DNA of 64,000 bases, taken from positions 87,627,275-87,691,274 of the forward strand of contig OY757911.1 in assembly GCA_963585895.1 (NCBI GenBank), given 5' to 3'. The position numbers and the translations under genes were made by a program. Source of the stretch: Sepioteuthis lessoniana. Taxonomy: Eukaryota > Mollusca > Cephalopoda > Myopsida > Loliginidae. The stretch's first letter is position 1. Every line of letters starts with the position of its first letter. A model generated the notes under the pieces. That model was not told where the DNA came from, did no database searches, and saw only the letters and a list, made by a program, of their open reading frames with translations. Positions 21,138 through 32,567 of the stretch are shown piece after piece.

Positions 21138-21692
21138 ACAAATTCAGTTTTATCTTAAGGTTTCCCTTTCTTAGCCATGTCCAGGTCTTTTCCCGTAAGA
21201 TTTCGCCCATTTATCGTTAGAACTATCCATACAATTATTTTTCTTCCCATTTCTTTTTTCGAGTTTTTGCTGTTGTTTGTCTTTATATTTTCAGTGCTAT
21301 TACTAGCCTCTGTAATACATCTTTATTTGCGCTTTTTAATGTAGTTTTCAAGTCTTCGTATTGATTCATTAACAGAATCTTCAATGCTGACGGATCCTCT
21401 TTTTCCTTCTTTTCTTGACATATACTCTGTCTGTCATCTCTTGGATGTAAAGCCTTGTGCATCATCAACTTTCTTGTCCTCTGGACCTTTTGCCTGAGTT
21501 CCTCTCTAATACGTTTTAAGAATGGTCCCGAGTATCTTACAAGGAAGACTACCGAGATGTGTAGCCTTTTGATGAGATTTCTACTGCAAAGCTTTATTTT
21601 GAGAAACCTTCTCGTTTGTCTGAGGTACTCTTTTCTTACTTTTTCTTTCACATCTGATTGTTTGATGATGTCTATTTCCAATTGTTATTACT
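21138..21692 (-). mobile_element. R4-like LINE fragment, post-RT region
   Basis: It encodes IKQSDVKEKVRKEYLRQTRR, LVRYSGPFLKRIREELRQK, RTRKLMMHKALHPRDD and the following linker, which lie between RT and zinc knuckle in this family. A 132-residue frame (21,283-21,681) is intact. Its 5' side is cut by the SINE at 21,695. Confidence 0.8.
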
Positions 21693-21694
21693 TA

Positions 21695-22015
21695 GAATTT
21701 CGGACTATTGACCTCATCTTTATTGTTATACTGACAACGTTTCGGTCGATATGTCCTTCGGCCTTCCTCTGGTGTTTCATGTTGAACTAGCGAGCCCTCA
21801 CAGAATCTCGAACTGAACCTTTTATTTCAACCACAAGAGTAGACTGTTCCAATTCTATTAACCATGACCAGGTACAAGGGTTTAGTTGTAGTAAATATTT
21901 CTTGTTATTCTTACCTGTTGTTGGAATTGAACCTGCAATTTCCAGATAATTTCACTCAAAAACACTTTCCAACCCAACGCCTTAACCACTGCGCTATGTA
22001 TCCTTACCGGTTTTT
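21695..22015 (-). mobile_element. tRNA-derived SINE (family D)
   Basis: The minus strand begins ATAGCGCAGTGGTTAAGGCG (an excellent A box), with B box TTGCAGGTTCAATTCC, body GGTCATGGTTAATAG and 3' motif AGGCCGAAGGACATATCGAC with CCGAAACGTTG. It is inserted between LINE fragments, so it is younger than they are. Confidence 0.85.
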
Positions 22016-22019
22016 AATT

Positions 22020-22372
22020 TGTCCTCGTACAATCTCCACTGACTTGTTAGTAATTTTTTTAAATCCCTGTTTTGTTTACATTTCTTGACCTTGACCTTGG
22101 TATCTTTTGAGTTTCCCTTCTTTTGCCAATATATTTTGATTTATTTCTTCTGGCTGTATTATTAAACTGTTGTTTTGTTTTGGCCTTTCCATCCCAATAT
22201 GTCCTTGTGTAGTTTTCCTTCCGTAGCACGTTTGCTTATCACAGTTTCTGTATCCGCCCTTCTAGTCTATTCTACTCCTTACGAGTCTTTCACCCAATTG
22301 CTAGTTGGTGGTCTTTCTCTAGAGTCTAAATGACAAGTTTTCTCGTGTGTCTAGGAGTTTTCTGAGTATTTC
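22020..22372 (-). mobile_element. R4-like LINE fragment, N-terminal linker region
   Basis: The minus strand recalls the charged region upstream of RT, with Lys/Gln-rich sequence around LHKDILGWKGQNK and a terminal QTKQGFKK. It is strongly decayed and separated by a SINE from the post-RT fragment, so it need not be the same copy. Confidence 0.5.
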
Positions 22373-22374
22373 TA

Positions 22375-22480
22375 CCAGGGGAGATTCCGTAATAGGTGAA
22401 GAGCTGGCCTGCGGTCTTGCATTAAGCGAGTTCGAACTCCAGTCGCGATATTATATTCACTTACGGATTTTTAGCCTCGT
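22375..22480 (+). mobile_element. SINE family B, 5' part
   Basis: The tRNA-like head with B box GCGAGTTCGAACTCCAGTCG is followed by TTCACTTACGGA. The 3' portion is missing. It interrupts the LINE cluster. Confidence 0.6.
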
Positions 22481-22484
22481 TTTT

Positions 22485-23640
22485 CTTCCCATTTCTGTTT
22501 TATAGATTTCTAGGCCTACTATGTTGCCATTGCTGTCACTAGCTGCTGTAATTAGTTTTTCTTTGCTCCTTTGAATGTATTCTTTGAGTTCTTAAATTTT
22601 TGCATCAACGTAATCCTCAATACCGGCGCCCTCTTCCTTCTTCCTTTCTTGACACATATAGTCTGTCCATGTCATTTGTCGGGTGCAAGGCTTTATGCTT
22701 CGTCGTCAACTTCCTTATCCTTTAGTCCATTTGTCTAAATTCTTTCTTGTTGAATTTAAGAATCATCTAAAATATCATACAAGTGGAGATACCCAAGTGT
22801 TTATTCCTTTGGTAAGATTTCTACAGCAAACTTTCCTTTCGAGAAGCTTTATTCTTCTGAGGTACTCTCTTTTCTTACATTTTCTTACATTTTGGCTTGT
22901 TTTATGGTGTCCGCTTCCAATATACTCAACTACTTCTGATTTTTTTTCTTCAAATGTTTTGTTGCTTTCCTGCTTTTGCAGTTCTATGCCTTCCGTTATT
23001 TCTCTTTTCTCCTTTCATAACCAACATAGTACATTTTTCAATACAAAATTCCATTCCTATATTAGGGCTGCATATTCTTATTGTTTGTAGTTTCTAGTTC
23101 TTTTTTCATTTTTGGCAAATATCTTGATATTATCCGTGTAAATGAGCTGGTTTATTCTTTCCTATGAATTTGTACACCCCTAAGCATTTCCTAACCATAT
23201 AATTCCGTAGCATCATTACTATAACAAATAGCTGAAGCAAAAGTGCATCTCAACGTATGATGATTTTGAATCTCTTCTAAGGTTGTTTCTTCTGTCGCTA
23301 ATTCCACTTTCCAATTTTGCATAGCTTTTGAAATGAAGTTTAACTTTGTGGGATATTTTCAAGATTTTCGGATATTCTATAATCCAAGTTTGCAAGACCA
23401 TATCATAGGCCTTTTTACAGTCAATCCATACCATGGCTACATTTTTCAACTTTATTTATATGTCCTCTAGGATGTTCTGGCCTATATATAGTGGGTCACC
23501 AGTTGCTCTTGTTCCCTTTCTGTTATTTCAGAACTTGTTCGTGACATACAGCATGTAATATAATTCTCTTATCTATGTGCTTAGGATTTTCCACATTATA
23601 GGTAAACAAGTTATCTGTAGTTACTTGGAATAGTTCTTTT
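22485..23640 (-). mobile_element. R4-like LINE fragment, RT to post-RT
   Basis: It includes VWIDCKKAYDMVLQTWIIEY (RT box A), IGMEFCIEKCTMLVMK (box D region), KREYLRRIKLLERKVCCRNL and TKGINTWVSPLV. The order is collinear with the copy at 25.6-28.6 kb. Many stops are present. Confidence 0.8.
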
Positions 23641-23689
23641 GCAGAGGGTAAGGGTGGGATCAAGGTATTTTTCGTCATTTATTTGGGTA

Positions 23690-24060
23690 TTTTTTGGTAT
23701 TTTGGGGTATTTTTGCTTTTAGGTATGTACGAGGATCTAAACCTTTCCCAAGAGTGGTAGAAACTAGACAGTTTTTCATCATTTTTCAATATTGTCTCCC
23801 TTGACATCAATGCACTTGGTCCTACGATTTTCAAGCATTGCAATCTCATCACAAAGGAAGTTGACCGCCTGGTCCTCCAAAACCTCCTCTACAGAGCATG
23901 TGACCTCATCATTGTTTACAAAATGGTAACCCCGCAGGTAGAAGTTGAGTTTAGATAACATGTAAACGTCAGATCGAGCAGTCTGGTGAGTAAGGAGAAT
24001 TTTAAGACATGGTTGGTTGCTTCAATTACTGCAATATGAACAGTGTGAAGACCAGAGTAC
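23690..24060 (-). pseudogene. mariner-type transposase, C-terminal fragment
   Basis: The minus strand carries a TARSDVYMLSKLNFYLRGYH region comparable to the PYSPDLAPSDYHLF-type motif before the last catalytic residue, then FVNNDEVTCSVEEVLEDQAV, FLCDEIAMLENRRTKCIDVK and GDNIEK. This is the standard C-terminal end of a mariner transposase. It is a different lineage from the relic at 3.4 kb. The 60-residue frame at 23,779-23,961 is intact but has no N-terminal half. Confidence 0.75.
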
Positions 24061-24064
24061 CCTC

Positions 24065-25560
24065 AACTTTCCTATGCTTTTTAACTTTATTGCTTCCTTC
24101 AGTTGTCTTAACTCTGAAGCATTGTACTGTCTATTAATAGTTTTTTTCTTGATTTGGTAGTTTCGTTCCTTCCGTCATTTCTGTTTTCCGTTTTTCATCA
24201 TAAGCATGGCTCATTTTTCTATGCCAAATTCCATTATAATATTCTCGCTGTATATCCTCACTGACGTTATTAGGGTTTTCAATTCTTTGTCATTTTTGGT
24301 AATCAGTTTTATGTCATCCATATACATTAGGTGTTTTATTTTTTTCTTGCAATTCATGAAATTTGTATCCGCGTGTGCATTTCAAGTATGGGATTCTGTG
24401 GTATCATCGTTACAATTAATAATGGTGATAATTCTGGAAGATTCTTCTCTGGATTTTAACCTCAGCTAAGCTTTTTCCTCCTGCTGCCTGTTCTACTCAC
24501 CAGTTTTTCATGGCTTCCTCGATAAACTTTATGACTTCGTCGAATATCTTATACATTTTAAGATAATCTATTATCCAGCTTTGAGGGACCAGATCGTATG
24601 CCTTTTTACAGTCAATCCACGCTACATTTTTTCGTTTCGTTTTGCTCTCCTTAAGGATATGTTGATAAATGTATAGTAGATCTCCTGTTCCTCTTGTTCC
24701 CTTTCGGTATCACTTCTGTTCTTCGGGGAACAGTCCGCGACTTATTAGTCAATAGTAAATCATCTTAATTTCCACATCATCGGTAAGCTCATTATGGGTT
24801 TATAGTTGCTGGTGGCGGTTCCTTTTTGGGAGCCTTTTTGGATCAGGGTGATCTTTTCTTTGGTCAACTATTCGGGTATGTCTTTTTCTTTTAAGCATCT
24901 TCTCATTTCGAGAGCCAATCTGTCGTGGATGGAAGTGAATTTTTTAAACCAATATCCATGTATCCTTTGTGGCCTAGCGTTTTCTCATTTGGTACTTTTT
25001 TGAGTGTTGCTCTGAGTGAATCGAGGTGTATTTTCTCTTTCGAATCTTCTTCGAGTCCTTGTAACTTTTTTTCCGTGTTGTTTATCTATTCGGCTTTTCT
25101 GTTATGTTTTCTTTGTTCCCATATTTTGCTCCAAAATTGTTGTTTCCCTGTTATTCGGTTGTTGGTATGTCTTCGAGCATTCTCCTCCTACTTACGGGTA
25201 GGATTTCTTTCGTTGTTTTGGAATGTCCCGTTTTGTCTTTATTGTTTAATCCCGTCCTTTCTTCTTTCGCCAGTACCTCCTGATTTATTTCCTCGAGTTT
25301 CGTTGGTTGTTTTAATTACTATGTTGCTTTTTCTCTTTTCATCCCAACATATTCTAGGATTTTTCCTCTGTCTTATCATTTTTGCTTGTTGTAGATTTGT
25401 TATCTAGATTTCCAGTCAAATTTCACAACCTGGTTTTGAGTTTCTGTTCTAGGTCTTTAAGGAAACACCGATTTTACCACAAACTAATTTCGCTCCTGCA
25501 TAGATTAGTTCGTTTAATTTCGCGACTATTATTGTCAGAAGTCCGATAACTTCTACTATA
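24065..25560 (-). mobile_element. R4-like LINE fragment, linker through RT
   Basis: It starts near KLNELIYAGAKLVCGKIGV, continues through ATLKKVPNEKTLGH, SRGLFPEEQK, RKGTRGTGDLLYI, WIDCKKAYDLVPQSWIIDYL and AEVKIQRRIFQ, and reaches MTEGTKLPNQEK. It stops where the mariner relic begins. It abuts the 3' end of the next copy upstream in coordinates, head to tail. Confidence 0.8.
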
Positions 25561-25589
25561 ATCTTCCCTTTTGTTTCCTCTTTTTCTAT

Positions 25590-28585
25590 CCCATTAACCC
25601 TTCATTTTTTTCTCCTCTCTACGTGACAGGTCTGTCAATTTCTGCCCCTTTTTCCTTAACTGAATGTTTACTTTAACAATTATTTTTACTCCTTGGGAGT
25701 TTTTTACATCAGTGTTAGCTGATGGTCTTTCACTGGAGACTGAGTGACAACAAATCTCCATGACTCTTAACAGTATCCTGGCGAATCTCAGAAATGTTGT
25801 AATTTGGATTGCCTCCGCTCGTCCTCTTATTTCTAAGTCCTCTAGTCTTTTTACCAATCCTTTGGTGACTGTACCAAGAGCACCAATTACAATTAGTACA
25901 ACCGTCACTTTCTTGTTCCACAGTTTTTTAATTCCCAAGCATGGTCGAGGTACTTATCCTTCTTTTCACTTTCTTTCAATTTTATTCTATCGTCAGTGGG
26001 ACAGAAAAGTCCACAATTCTGCAATTTCTCTCTTTTTGTTGATTACTATAAGATCCGATCGTTTAGCCGATATTAGGTGATACTTTTGTATCTCAAAATA
26101 CCCGAGGAATTTGTGCGTCTCATTCTCCAAGACAAATTCTGGGTTGTGCATATACCACTTGTTCGTATAGTCAAATTTCAATTTCTTGCACAGTTTCCGA
26201 TGGATTACCTTGCCCACCCAGTCGTGTCTCCATATACTCTTTCTGTGCTAATTTGTTGCATTCGTGTATCATGCGATTGATCGTTTCGTCTCTATCTCCA
26301 CATAATCTACATTTGCTGTTTTGTTGCGTCTTATCTATTCTTGCTTTGATATGATTGGTCCTTATGGCGTTGTTTTGTGCTGCTGTTAGAAGGGATTCAG
26401 TTTTTCTCTTAAAGTTTCTCTTTCTTAGCCACATCCACGTTTTCTCGTTTAAGATGTCGCTTGTTATCCGCTTAAAACATCAATGGAGTTGCTTTTCTTC
26501 CAATTCTTGTTTTCTGGTTATTTCCGGTCTACTGGTCCCCATGTCGTCAGCATTGTTTCTGGTGGCTGTAATCAGTCTTCCTCGACACTTTTCTACGTAG
26601 TCCTCGCGCCGTTGTCTCGATACATCAACGCTGCCTTCAATGCTGGCAAGTCCTCTTCCTCTTTTCTATTGTCTGTCAACATTATCTCTGGGATACAAGG
26701 CCTTATCCATGGTCACTGGTTTTCTTGTTCTCTGATCCATTTGTTTAAAGTCTTCTCTGGTCCACTTCAAGAATGGTCCCGGGTATCTTATGAGGGGTAC
26801 AGTTCATTTGATAAGGTTCCTGCAATTTAGTTTTGTCTCGAGTAGCTTTCTAGGTCTCCTGAAATACTCTTTTTTAATTTTTTTCTTTCATTTCCATTTG
26901 TTTGATGGTGTCAGATTTCGGTATTCCCAAGTATTTGTAGGTTTGCTTTACTCCGAGCGTTCTGATTTTTTTCTTAATTTGGTAGTTCCATTCCTTCTAT
27001 CATGTGTTGTTACCCGCTTTTCATTACTAGCATGGCGCGTTTTTCTATGCCAAATTCCATTCCTATATTTTGACTGTATCTTCTCACTATCTGTATTAGG
27101 GTTTCCAATTCTTTTGTTGGGTGGGGAGGCAAACAGTTTTATGTCGTCCACGTACATTAAGTGGTTGATCTTTTCTTGCGGTTTACTGAGTTTTTATCCG
27201 GCTGTACATTTCCTGAGAATGTGATTGAGTGGCATCATCACTATTACAAACTGTAATGGTGATAGTGCATCTCCCAGGAATATGTCTTGCATTTCCACTC
27301 TCAAGGTTTCCATTGTCTTCTCGATAAACTGCCTGATTTCCTCAAGTATTTTATACATTTTGAGACAATGTAATTTCCTGCTTTGGGTGATCATATCGTA
27401 TGCTTTTTTATAGTCAATCCAGGCCATAGCTAGTTTTTTCTGTCTCATTATACTATCGTTGAGGATGTGTTGATCTACACACAGTAGTTCTGTGCCTCTG
27501 CGGCATCCTTTTTGTTCCTCGAAGAACAGTCTACAGCTTATTAATGGGCAGTAGATCTCCTCCCTAATTTGTGCTGTTAGTGTTTTCCACATCATCAGTA
27601 GACACGTTATGATTCTATAGTTATTTGGGGGTTCCTTTGAGGGGGTCTTCTGGAATCAGAGTGGTCTTCCCTTTGGTCATGCATCTGTTTATGCATTTAT
27701 TCATTTCGACAGCCAGTCTGTTGTGGATGTAGGTGAATTTTAAACCAAAATCTGTGTATGCCATCTTGGCCAGGGGAAGTATTCCAATTTGGTATTTTTT
27801 AAGTGTTGCCTTGAGTGCATCAAGGTGTATTTCCACCTTAGGGCATTCTTCGAGTATTTGCAACTGTTTCCATGTTGTTTAACCATTCGGCTTTTTTTTT
27901 TTTTGTTATGATCTTTCTGTTCCCATATTTTGCTCCAAAATCTTTTTGTCCTGTTCGCATCTGGTTACTGGTATGTCTTCATCCATCTCCCTCTACTAGT
28001 TGGTAGAATTTTCTTTCGTTGTTTTGGAAAGTTCCGTTTTGTCTGTACTGCTTGGTCTCAGTATCTTTTAAGTACTCCTTCTTTCACTTGTAATTTTTTA
28101 TTAGTCCCTTTGAGTTATATTTTTTATAGTTGTCGTGCTTTTTTGCTTAACCCAAATATATTTTCATGTTCTGTTTTAGTAATTTTGCTTGTTGTCGTAG
28201 ATTTTTTTATCTGCGATTCTAATCTGCGTCCCCATCCGTGTTTTGATTTTCTATCGGTGGTCTTCAGGGGAACGCCATTTTTTTTTCACAGACTAATTTT
28301 GCTCTTGCCTATATAAAATTGTCTGTGATATTGTTTGTTGGAATATTCGTCACTTTCTCGGTTTCAGATTAGACTGTCCTCTAGTCTTGGTTCCTGAGTG
28401 AGGGCAATGTGGTTTTCTTTTCAGACATGACTCTTTTAATAATTTCTACATTTATTTTTCCTTCTTGTGTCAGTTTTTGTGTCTTTGTGTTTGCGGTATA
28501 TTGGTCATTATTATTTAGTGTTTGGTTAGGAGTTTCTGGCTTTCCTGTATGCTTTATACGTTTTTTACACAAGCTTTAACTGGTC
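25590..28585 (-). mobile_element. R4-like LINE with RT, zinc knuckle and restriction-like nuclease, near complete
   Basis: The best copy of this family in the cluster. In order: KINVEIIKRVMSEKKTTLPS (28,450); ATLKKYQIGILPLAKMAY (27,800); EEQKGCRRGT, MAWIDYKKAYDM and LGDALSPLQFVIVMMPLNHI (27,540-27,220); MYVDDIKLFA catalytic box (27,150); the post-RT segment; CRLCGDRDETINRMIHEC zinc knuckle (26,300); RSDLIVINKKREIAELW nuclease region (26,050); and IGALGTVTKGLVKRLEDLEI near the C-terminus (25,870). Nuclease residues are partly lost, and frames shift repeatedly. No promoter is identifiable. Confidence 0.85.
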
Positions 28586-28589
28586 ATTT

Positions 28590-29090
28590 TTCACTGCAAG
28601 TCTCTTCATGTTTCCACAACGCTTCAAAGTATGGTAGCAAATTTTAACGGCGCTGGATGGTCTCGATTCTTTTTCCAATCTCCAGTATCCCCATCATCTT
28701 CATATCGCACAGATTGTTCAGTTCTCTGATAAGATCCAGGTACTTGTCTATCATTTCGCTTTCTTTCTTTTTTATTCTGTGATCAGCTAGAACAACAAAA
28801 TTCAATTAATGAAAATTTCTTTTTTCTTGTTAATTTGTACTAAGTCTGGTTTTCAAGTTGGGATTAGGTGATCTGTTTGAGTCAAAAAGTCCAAGAGAAT
28901 TTTATGCGTGTCATGTTCCAGAATAAATTCTAGTTTTTGCTTATACCATTTGACAGCATGGTCAAATCATAATCTCTTGATGGATCACATTTCCCACCCA
29001 GTTGTACTTAATCTTGTAATCTTTTTTTAGCCAGTTTGCGGCATTCGGTTTTTATGTGATTGACTGCTTCATCTCAGTCATCACATTACC
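28590..29090 (-). mobile_element. R4-like LINE fragment, zinc-knuckle/nuclease end
   Basis: The minus strand shows DEAVNHIKTECRKLAKKRLQ (end of the zinc knuckle), then decayed nuclease-region sequence and DDGDTGDWKKNRD. The downstream neighbour, on the same strand, begins with N-terminal sequence of another copy, so the two are arranged head to tail. Confidence 0.65.
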
Positions 29091-29394
29091 TATACTTTAT
29101 ATATTATGATTATTGTTGTTGCTTATGTTGTTGTTATTATTATTATTATAATTATTATTCATTCGGGGGGGGGTCAGAATTTATATTTTTATTTCTCTCT
29201 TTCTCCTGGTGTACTGCGTGTGTAAACGGTTTTAGTCTTTCTAAATGCCTCCAAAACATATTGACACTCCTGTCAAAAGTTACTGTACTGTCCAAACGTC
29301 AATTAAAGGTGTTATTAGAATAAAAAAAGCTTTATTCTATTCTATGCTAATAAATTGATCCCGACGAAAAATTTTATTATCTTATCGTCTTTGT
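29091..29394. repeat. ATT/GTT microsatellite and G-run, then unassigned DNA
   Basis: Imperfect (TTG)n/(TTA)n at 29,100-29,160 with a run of 8 G at about 29,165-29,172. The rest shows nothing recognisable apart from a small AGAATAAA...TTTATTCT hairpin near 29,320. Confidence 0.7.
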
Positions 29395-29655
29395 AAATAG
29401 GATCGGTGGCAGGAGTTCAACTCCTGGACCATGCCGTTTGCGTTTCACTTGCTATTGCCCTCGAAAATTGTTTGAATCCATCTCTTCTTCCACCAAGATA
29501 TGAGTAAATAGTAGAGTAGACTGGTCTTTTTAGCCCTAGGTAACCAATCTTAGAAAAGGAAATCTCTTATATCAAAGCAGCTTTATTCCTGTTAAAAATC
29601 AAGCTTGTGTCACATCCAATCTGTAGCGGAAGGATTGGATAAGTACATACTCAGG
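29395..29655 (+). mobile_element. SINE family A, old diverged copy
   Basis: B box GGAGTTCAACTCCTGGACC, ATGAGTAAATAGTAGAGTAG, GTAACCAATCTTAGAAAAGG and TGTGTCACATCC...GGAAGGATTGGATAAG keep the family order with many substitutions. Confidence 0.6.
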
Positions 29656-29754
29656 CATACAGTTACAATAACAGTGCGCCTAGTGAAGATCAAACTTACT
29701 CCGTTTGTCTTGGTATGCCCTAAGCAGAGTGAAATATAAAACAGACAGTTGTTG

Positions 29755-29990
29755 TAAATATTATTAAAAGTGTTGGACTGACATCTTAGTAAGCGAGTTC
29801 GATCTCCAGTCGTGCTATTCCGTTCACTTTCGGACTAATACCCTTAGGAAAGGTATGAACCCCCTTATTTCCCTGGCTATAGATTAAATAGTATTCCTAC
29901 AAGGGGTACCTTCTAGAAGGATGACTTTGGTTTTAAATAACTCACGAATATTGACGTGCCATTAAACGAAAAAATCAAACCAAACCTAAG
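29755..29990 (+). mobile_element. tRNA-derived SINE (family B), near complete
   Basis: Head with B box GCGAGTTCGATCTCCAGTCG; core TTCACTTTCGGACTAATACC, GGAAAGGTATGAACCCCC and GCTATAGATTAAATAG; tail TTCTAGAAGGATGACTTTGG, TTGACGTGCCATTAAACG and ATCAAACCAAACC. This is the reference copy for family B in the window. Confidence 0.8.
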
Positions 29991-30645
29991 CTTATTTTGG
30001 GTACTTTGTATGATATAGTGATTAGCGAGCTAGGCAGGTTGACTACAGTCAATAACTTCGATCCACATTGGATTACCCATATTACTGGCCTTATGCCATT
30101 ACAAAGTTAAACTTTGTAAATAACTTCTAAGCTTAATCTGACATAGCATCACAAAAGTGAATCTCTCTGTTTCGATCGAAAATTCCATACTGTAAAAGTC
30201 TAAGTGCTTGACATCCCAGCATCACTCCATGTCAGGTGTCCAAGTAGATAAGAAGACAGAAAAAATAATGGCGTTCTTGTATGGCAGGAAGAAAAAAAGG
30301 CAGATCAGACCCACGAAAAAATGTTCACATAGACAGTGTGTAAAGAAGAACGAAAAACTTGACGAAAGGAATGTAAATAAAATTAAAAGTAATCCCAACC
30401 AATAATTATCGATTTTGCAATCGATATTTCGATATGCTTAATGGATCCATTTATGTAGATTTATACTCGGTGAAGCTTGCGACGGGGAAAAATTTTCTTC
30501 GATGGAATGAGTTTAACGAATTAAAGAAGAATGAAATATGAGTGAATAAAAAACGATTGTGGAAAACGACTAAAAGTAAAAGGGAAAAGGAAAAGAAACA
30601 ATGAATGACTACGTGGCATAAAGAAAATGACATAAATAAAAAGGA
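29991..30645. other. Intergenic DNA, purine-rich at the end
   Basis: No gene is recognised. Confidence 0.5.
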
Positions 30646-30646
30646 T

Positions 30647-30690
<44 letters not shown>

Positions 30691-30787
30691 GAAGAAGGGG
30701 TTATTAAAAAAAGGAAATAAAAAAGAGAAAGCAAAAAAGAGAGAATAAGAGGGGAATATGATAAAAAACGAAAAAGAGAGAATACGA

Positions 30788-30827
<40 letters not shown>

Positions 30828-30828
30828 A
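30646..30828. repeat. (GAAA)n microsatellites
   Basis: Two clean GAAA arrays, at about 30,647-30,690 and 30,786-30,827, are separated by purine-rich DNA. Confidence 0.95.
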
Positions 30829-31714
30829 CTTGAAAATGGAAAAAAAAAGATTACTGGACATTTATTTTGTGTCGAAAGGAAAAGGATTTTCTGAACAAAA
30901 TACGAAATCTCTTAAAGATTTTGTGTGTGTGTGAATCCATTGCAGTGAGTAAAATAACGAGAGAAGTAAAAGTAAAACTTCCAATTTGTCTTGGATTTAG
31001 CACTTAATAAAGATTTAATTAATGACTGTTATTGACTTGACTATAAAAAGCTGAGAGAAATAATCTAAAATGACATAAGTCAATAAACACCATTATCTTT
31101 GTCAGATTTAATGTAAATAAAGATAGACCCATAAATAATTATTCTATTTACTATAAAAACATAATAGAAATAATAAACAGAGACGTGATAAAAGTAAAAA
31201 AAAATATCGTTTTATTCAGATACAAGATAAATTGTGAGCCTATTGTGTTCCATTTTTTTCTGTGGTCCATGGTGCATCTATTTTGGAAGAAGCGAATTAG
31301 AATTTGGATGATTAAAAATAGCTTTCTTTAGCTATATTACATATGTTTTTTAAAATGGTCATTAATGTTCATGAAATAATTTGTTTTAAAAATCTATTTT
31401 ACATACACTTAATTTTAAAAATCTAATATCACAAATATTTTCATTATGAAAGAATCTGTAGGTAGACAACATTGTAATGTATTTGTTTTTGTTTAATAAC
31501 AAAAATTCCAAAAGTTCATGTGCATAGAGCTACTAATGTATCTGTTGTTTTAAAAATTTCTAGCTATTGTAGTTTTATCTGCTCTGTATGGAAAAAAGTA
31601 TCATTTCTTTGGTTATCATTTTTAATTTAAAGTGAAAGAGCTTTAAAGTGGTTTGATTTGTAATGTACGGATAATTCTGAACTGGACCCAAACTTTTGTT
31701 CTTCAGCCAAATGC
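30829..31714. other. AT-rich intergenic DNA
   Basis: Nothing recognisable. Confidence 0.6.
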
Positions 31715-32214
31715 TTTGGGACATATTGTATCGTGGTAAGGAAAAGATACACAGAGAAATAGAGTCAATTATTTATTCACTCAAGTGGTACATTCCGACT
31801 AATATTATAAGTCTCGCGCTGTTGGTGTTACATCCGAAGTTGGTCTTACTACTGACCGACGTCCTTTCAGAGCTGTCTCTCTGCTTTTCTTTCTGCGTCT
31901 GCTCCTGTTTTACCGTGCTTAAGAGACACGGCATCTTTTATACTTCCGCGATACCGGAAGTCACGTGGTACGAGCCACTATACAGCAAGACACAATGTTG
32001 AGTGTGGACTTCTTACACAACGTTTGTCCTGCAGATTTGTATGTCCATCATTGAACGCACTGCGCCAGACAGATACCTACTTTCTGTTCATTATGTGTTT
32101 GCTACATACAGCAACAATTTCGCGGTGAATTTCTCTTTAACCTGTGACATACAAACATATCATTACCTCTATCATCTGTTTTATAGTGACAGCCACTTTT
32201 GTTATAACGTAACA
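31715..32214 (-). mobile_element. LTR-like block, minus strand, fossil
   Basis: On the minus strand a candidate TG start (TGTTACGTTATAACAAAAG, from 32,214) is followed by a TATA box (TATAAAAG, 31,942-31,935) and an AATAAA signal (31,777-31,772), which is the U3-R-U5 order of an LTR. It is less AT-rich than surrounding DNA. No target-site duplication or coding domain was found, so boundaries and family are uncertain. Confidence 0.3.
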
Positions 32215-32267
32215 TACGCATAGGCTCAATATTAAGGATGTTCTGGCTGTTACAAGAAGTATTATAT

Positions 32268-32553
32268 CCTATTTACCAACCCCTCCGCTCGGGCAGGATA
32301 TGACACAGGGTCAATTTTTAAGCGGAGTTTAACAGGTTTTAATTCAGAGTTTTCCTTCTCCTAGACTAGTTGCCTAACCAAGGCTGAAGAACCTAGTCTG
32401 TCCTACTATTTACCCATAGCTGGAGGGAGAATAATTGGATTCATACCTTTCCCAAGTGTATTAGTGCTATGTGAAATGCAATCAGAATCGTCCAGGATTT
32501 GAACTCGTGTCGATCACACGATAACAATTACACCACGGGCACCTCTAATAAGT
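32268..32553 (-). mobile_element. tRNA-derived SINE (family A), full length with TSD
   Basis: Complete head, core and tail in family A order. The 14-bp duplication AAGAAGTATTATAT is exact at 32,254-32,267 and 32,554-32,567. This copy defines the family's two ends most clearly. Confidence 0.95.
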
Positions 32554-32567
32554 AAGAAGTATTATAT

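Noticed and set aside
22683-23090. 135-codon plus-strand hydrophobic frame
   Set aside because: Antisense shadow of the minus-strand LINE fragment.
24925-25407. 160-codon Cys/Phe/Ser-rich plus-strand frame
   Set aside because: It lies antisense to the R4-like LINE RT and linker; the real protein similarity is on the minus strand.
30451-30861. 136-codon Phe/Leu/Ser-rich frame resembling a membrane protein
   Set aside because: It is the translation of purine-rich GAAA repeats on the opposite strand; hydrophobicity is an artefact.
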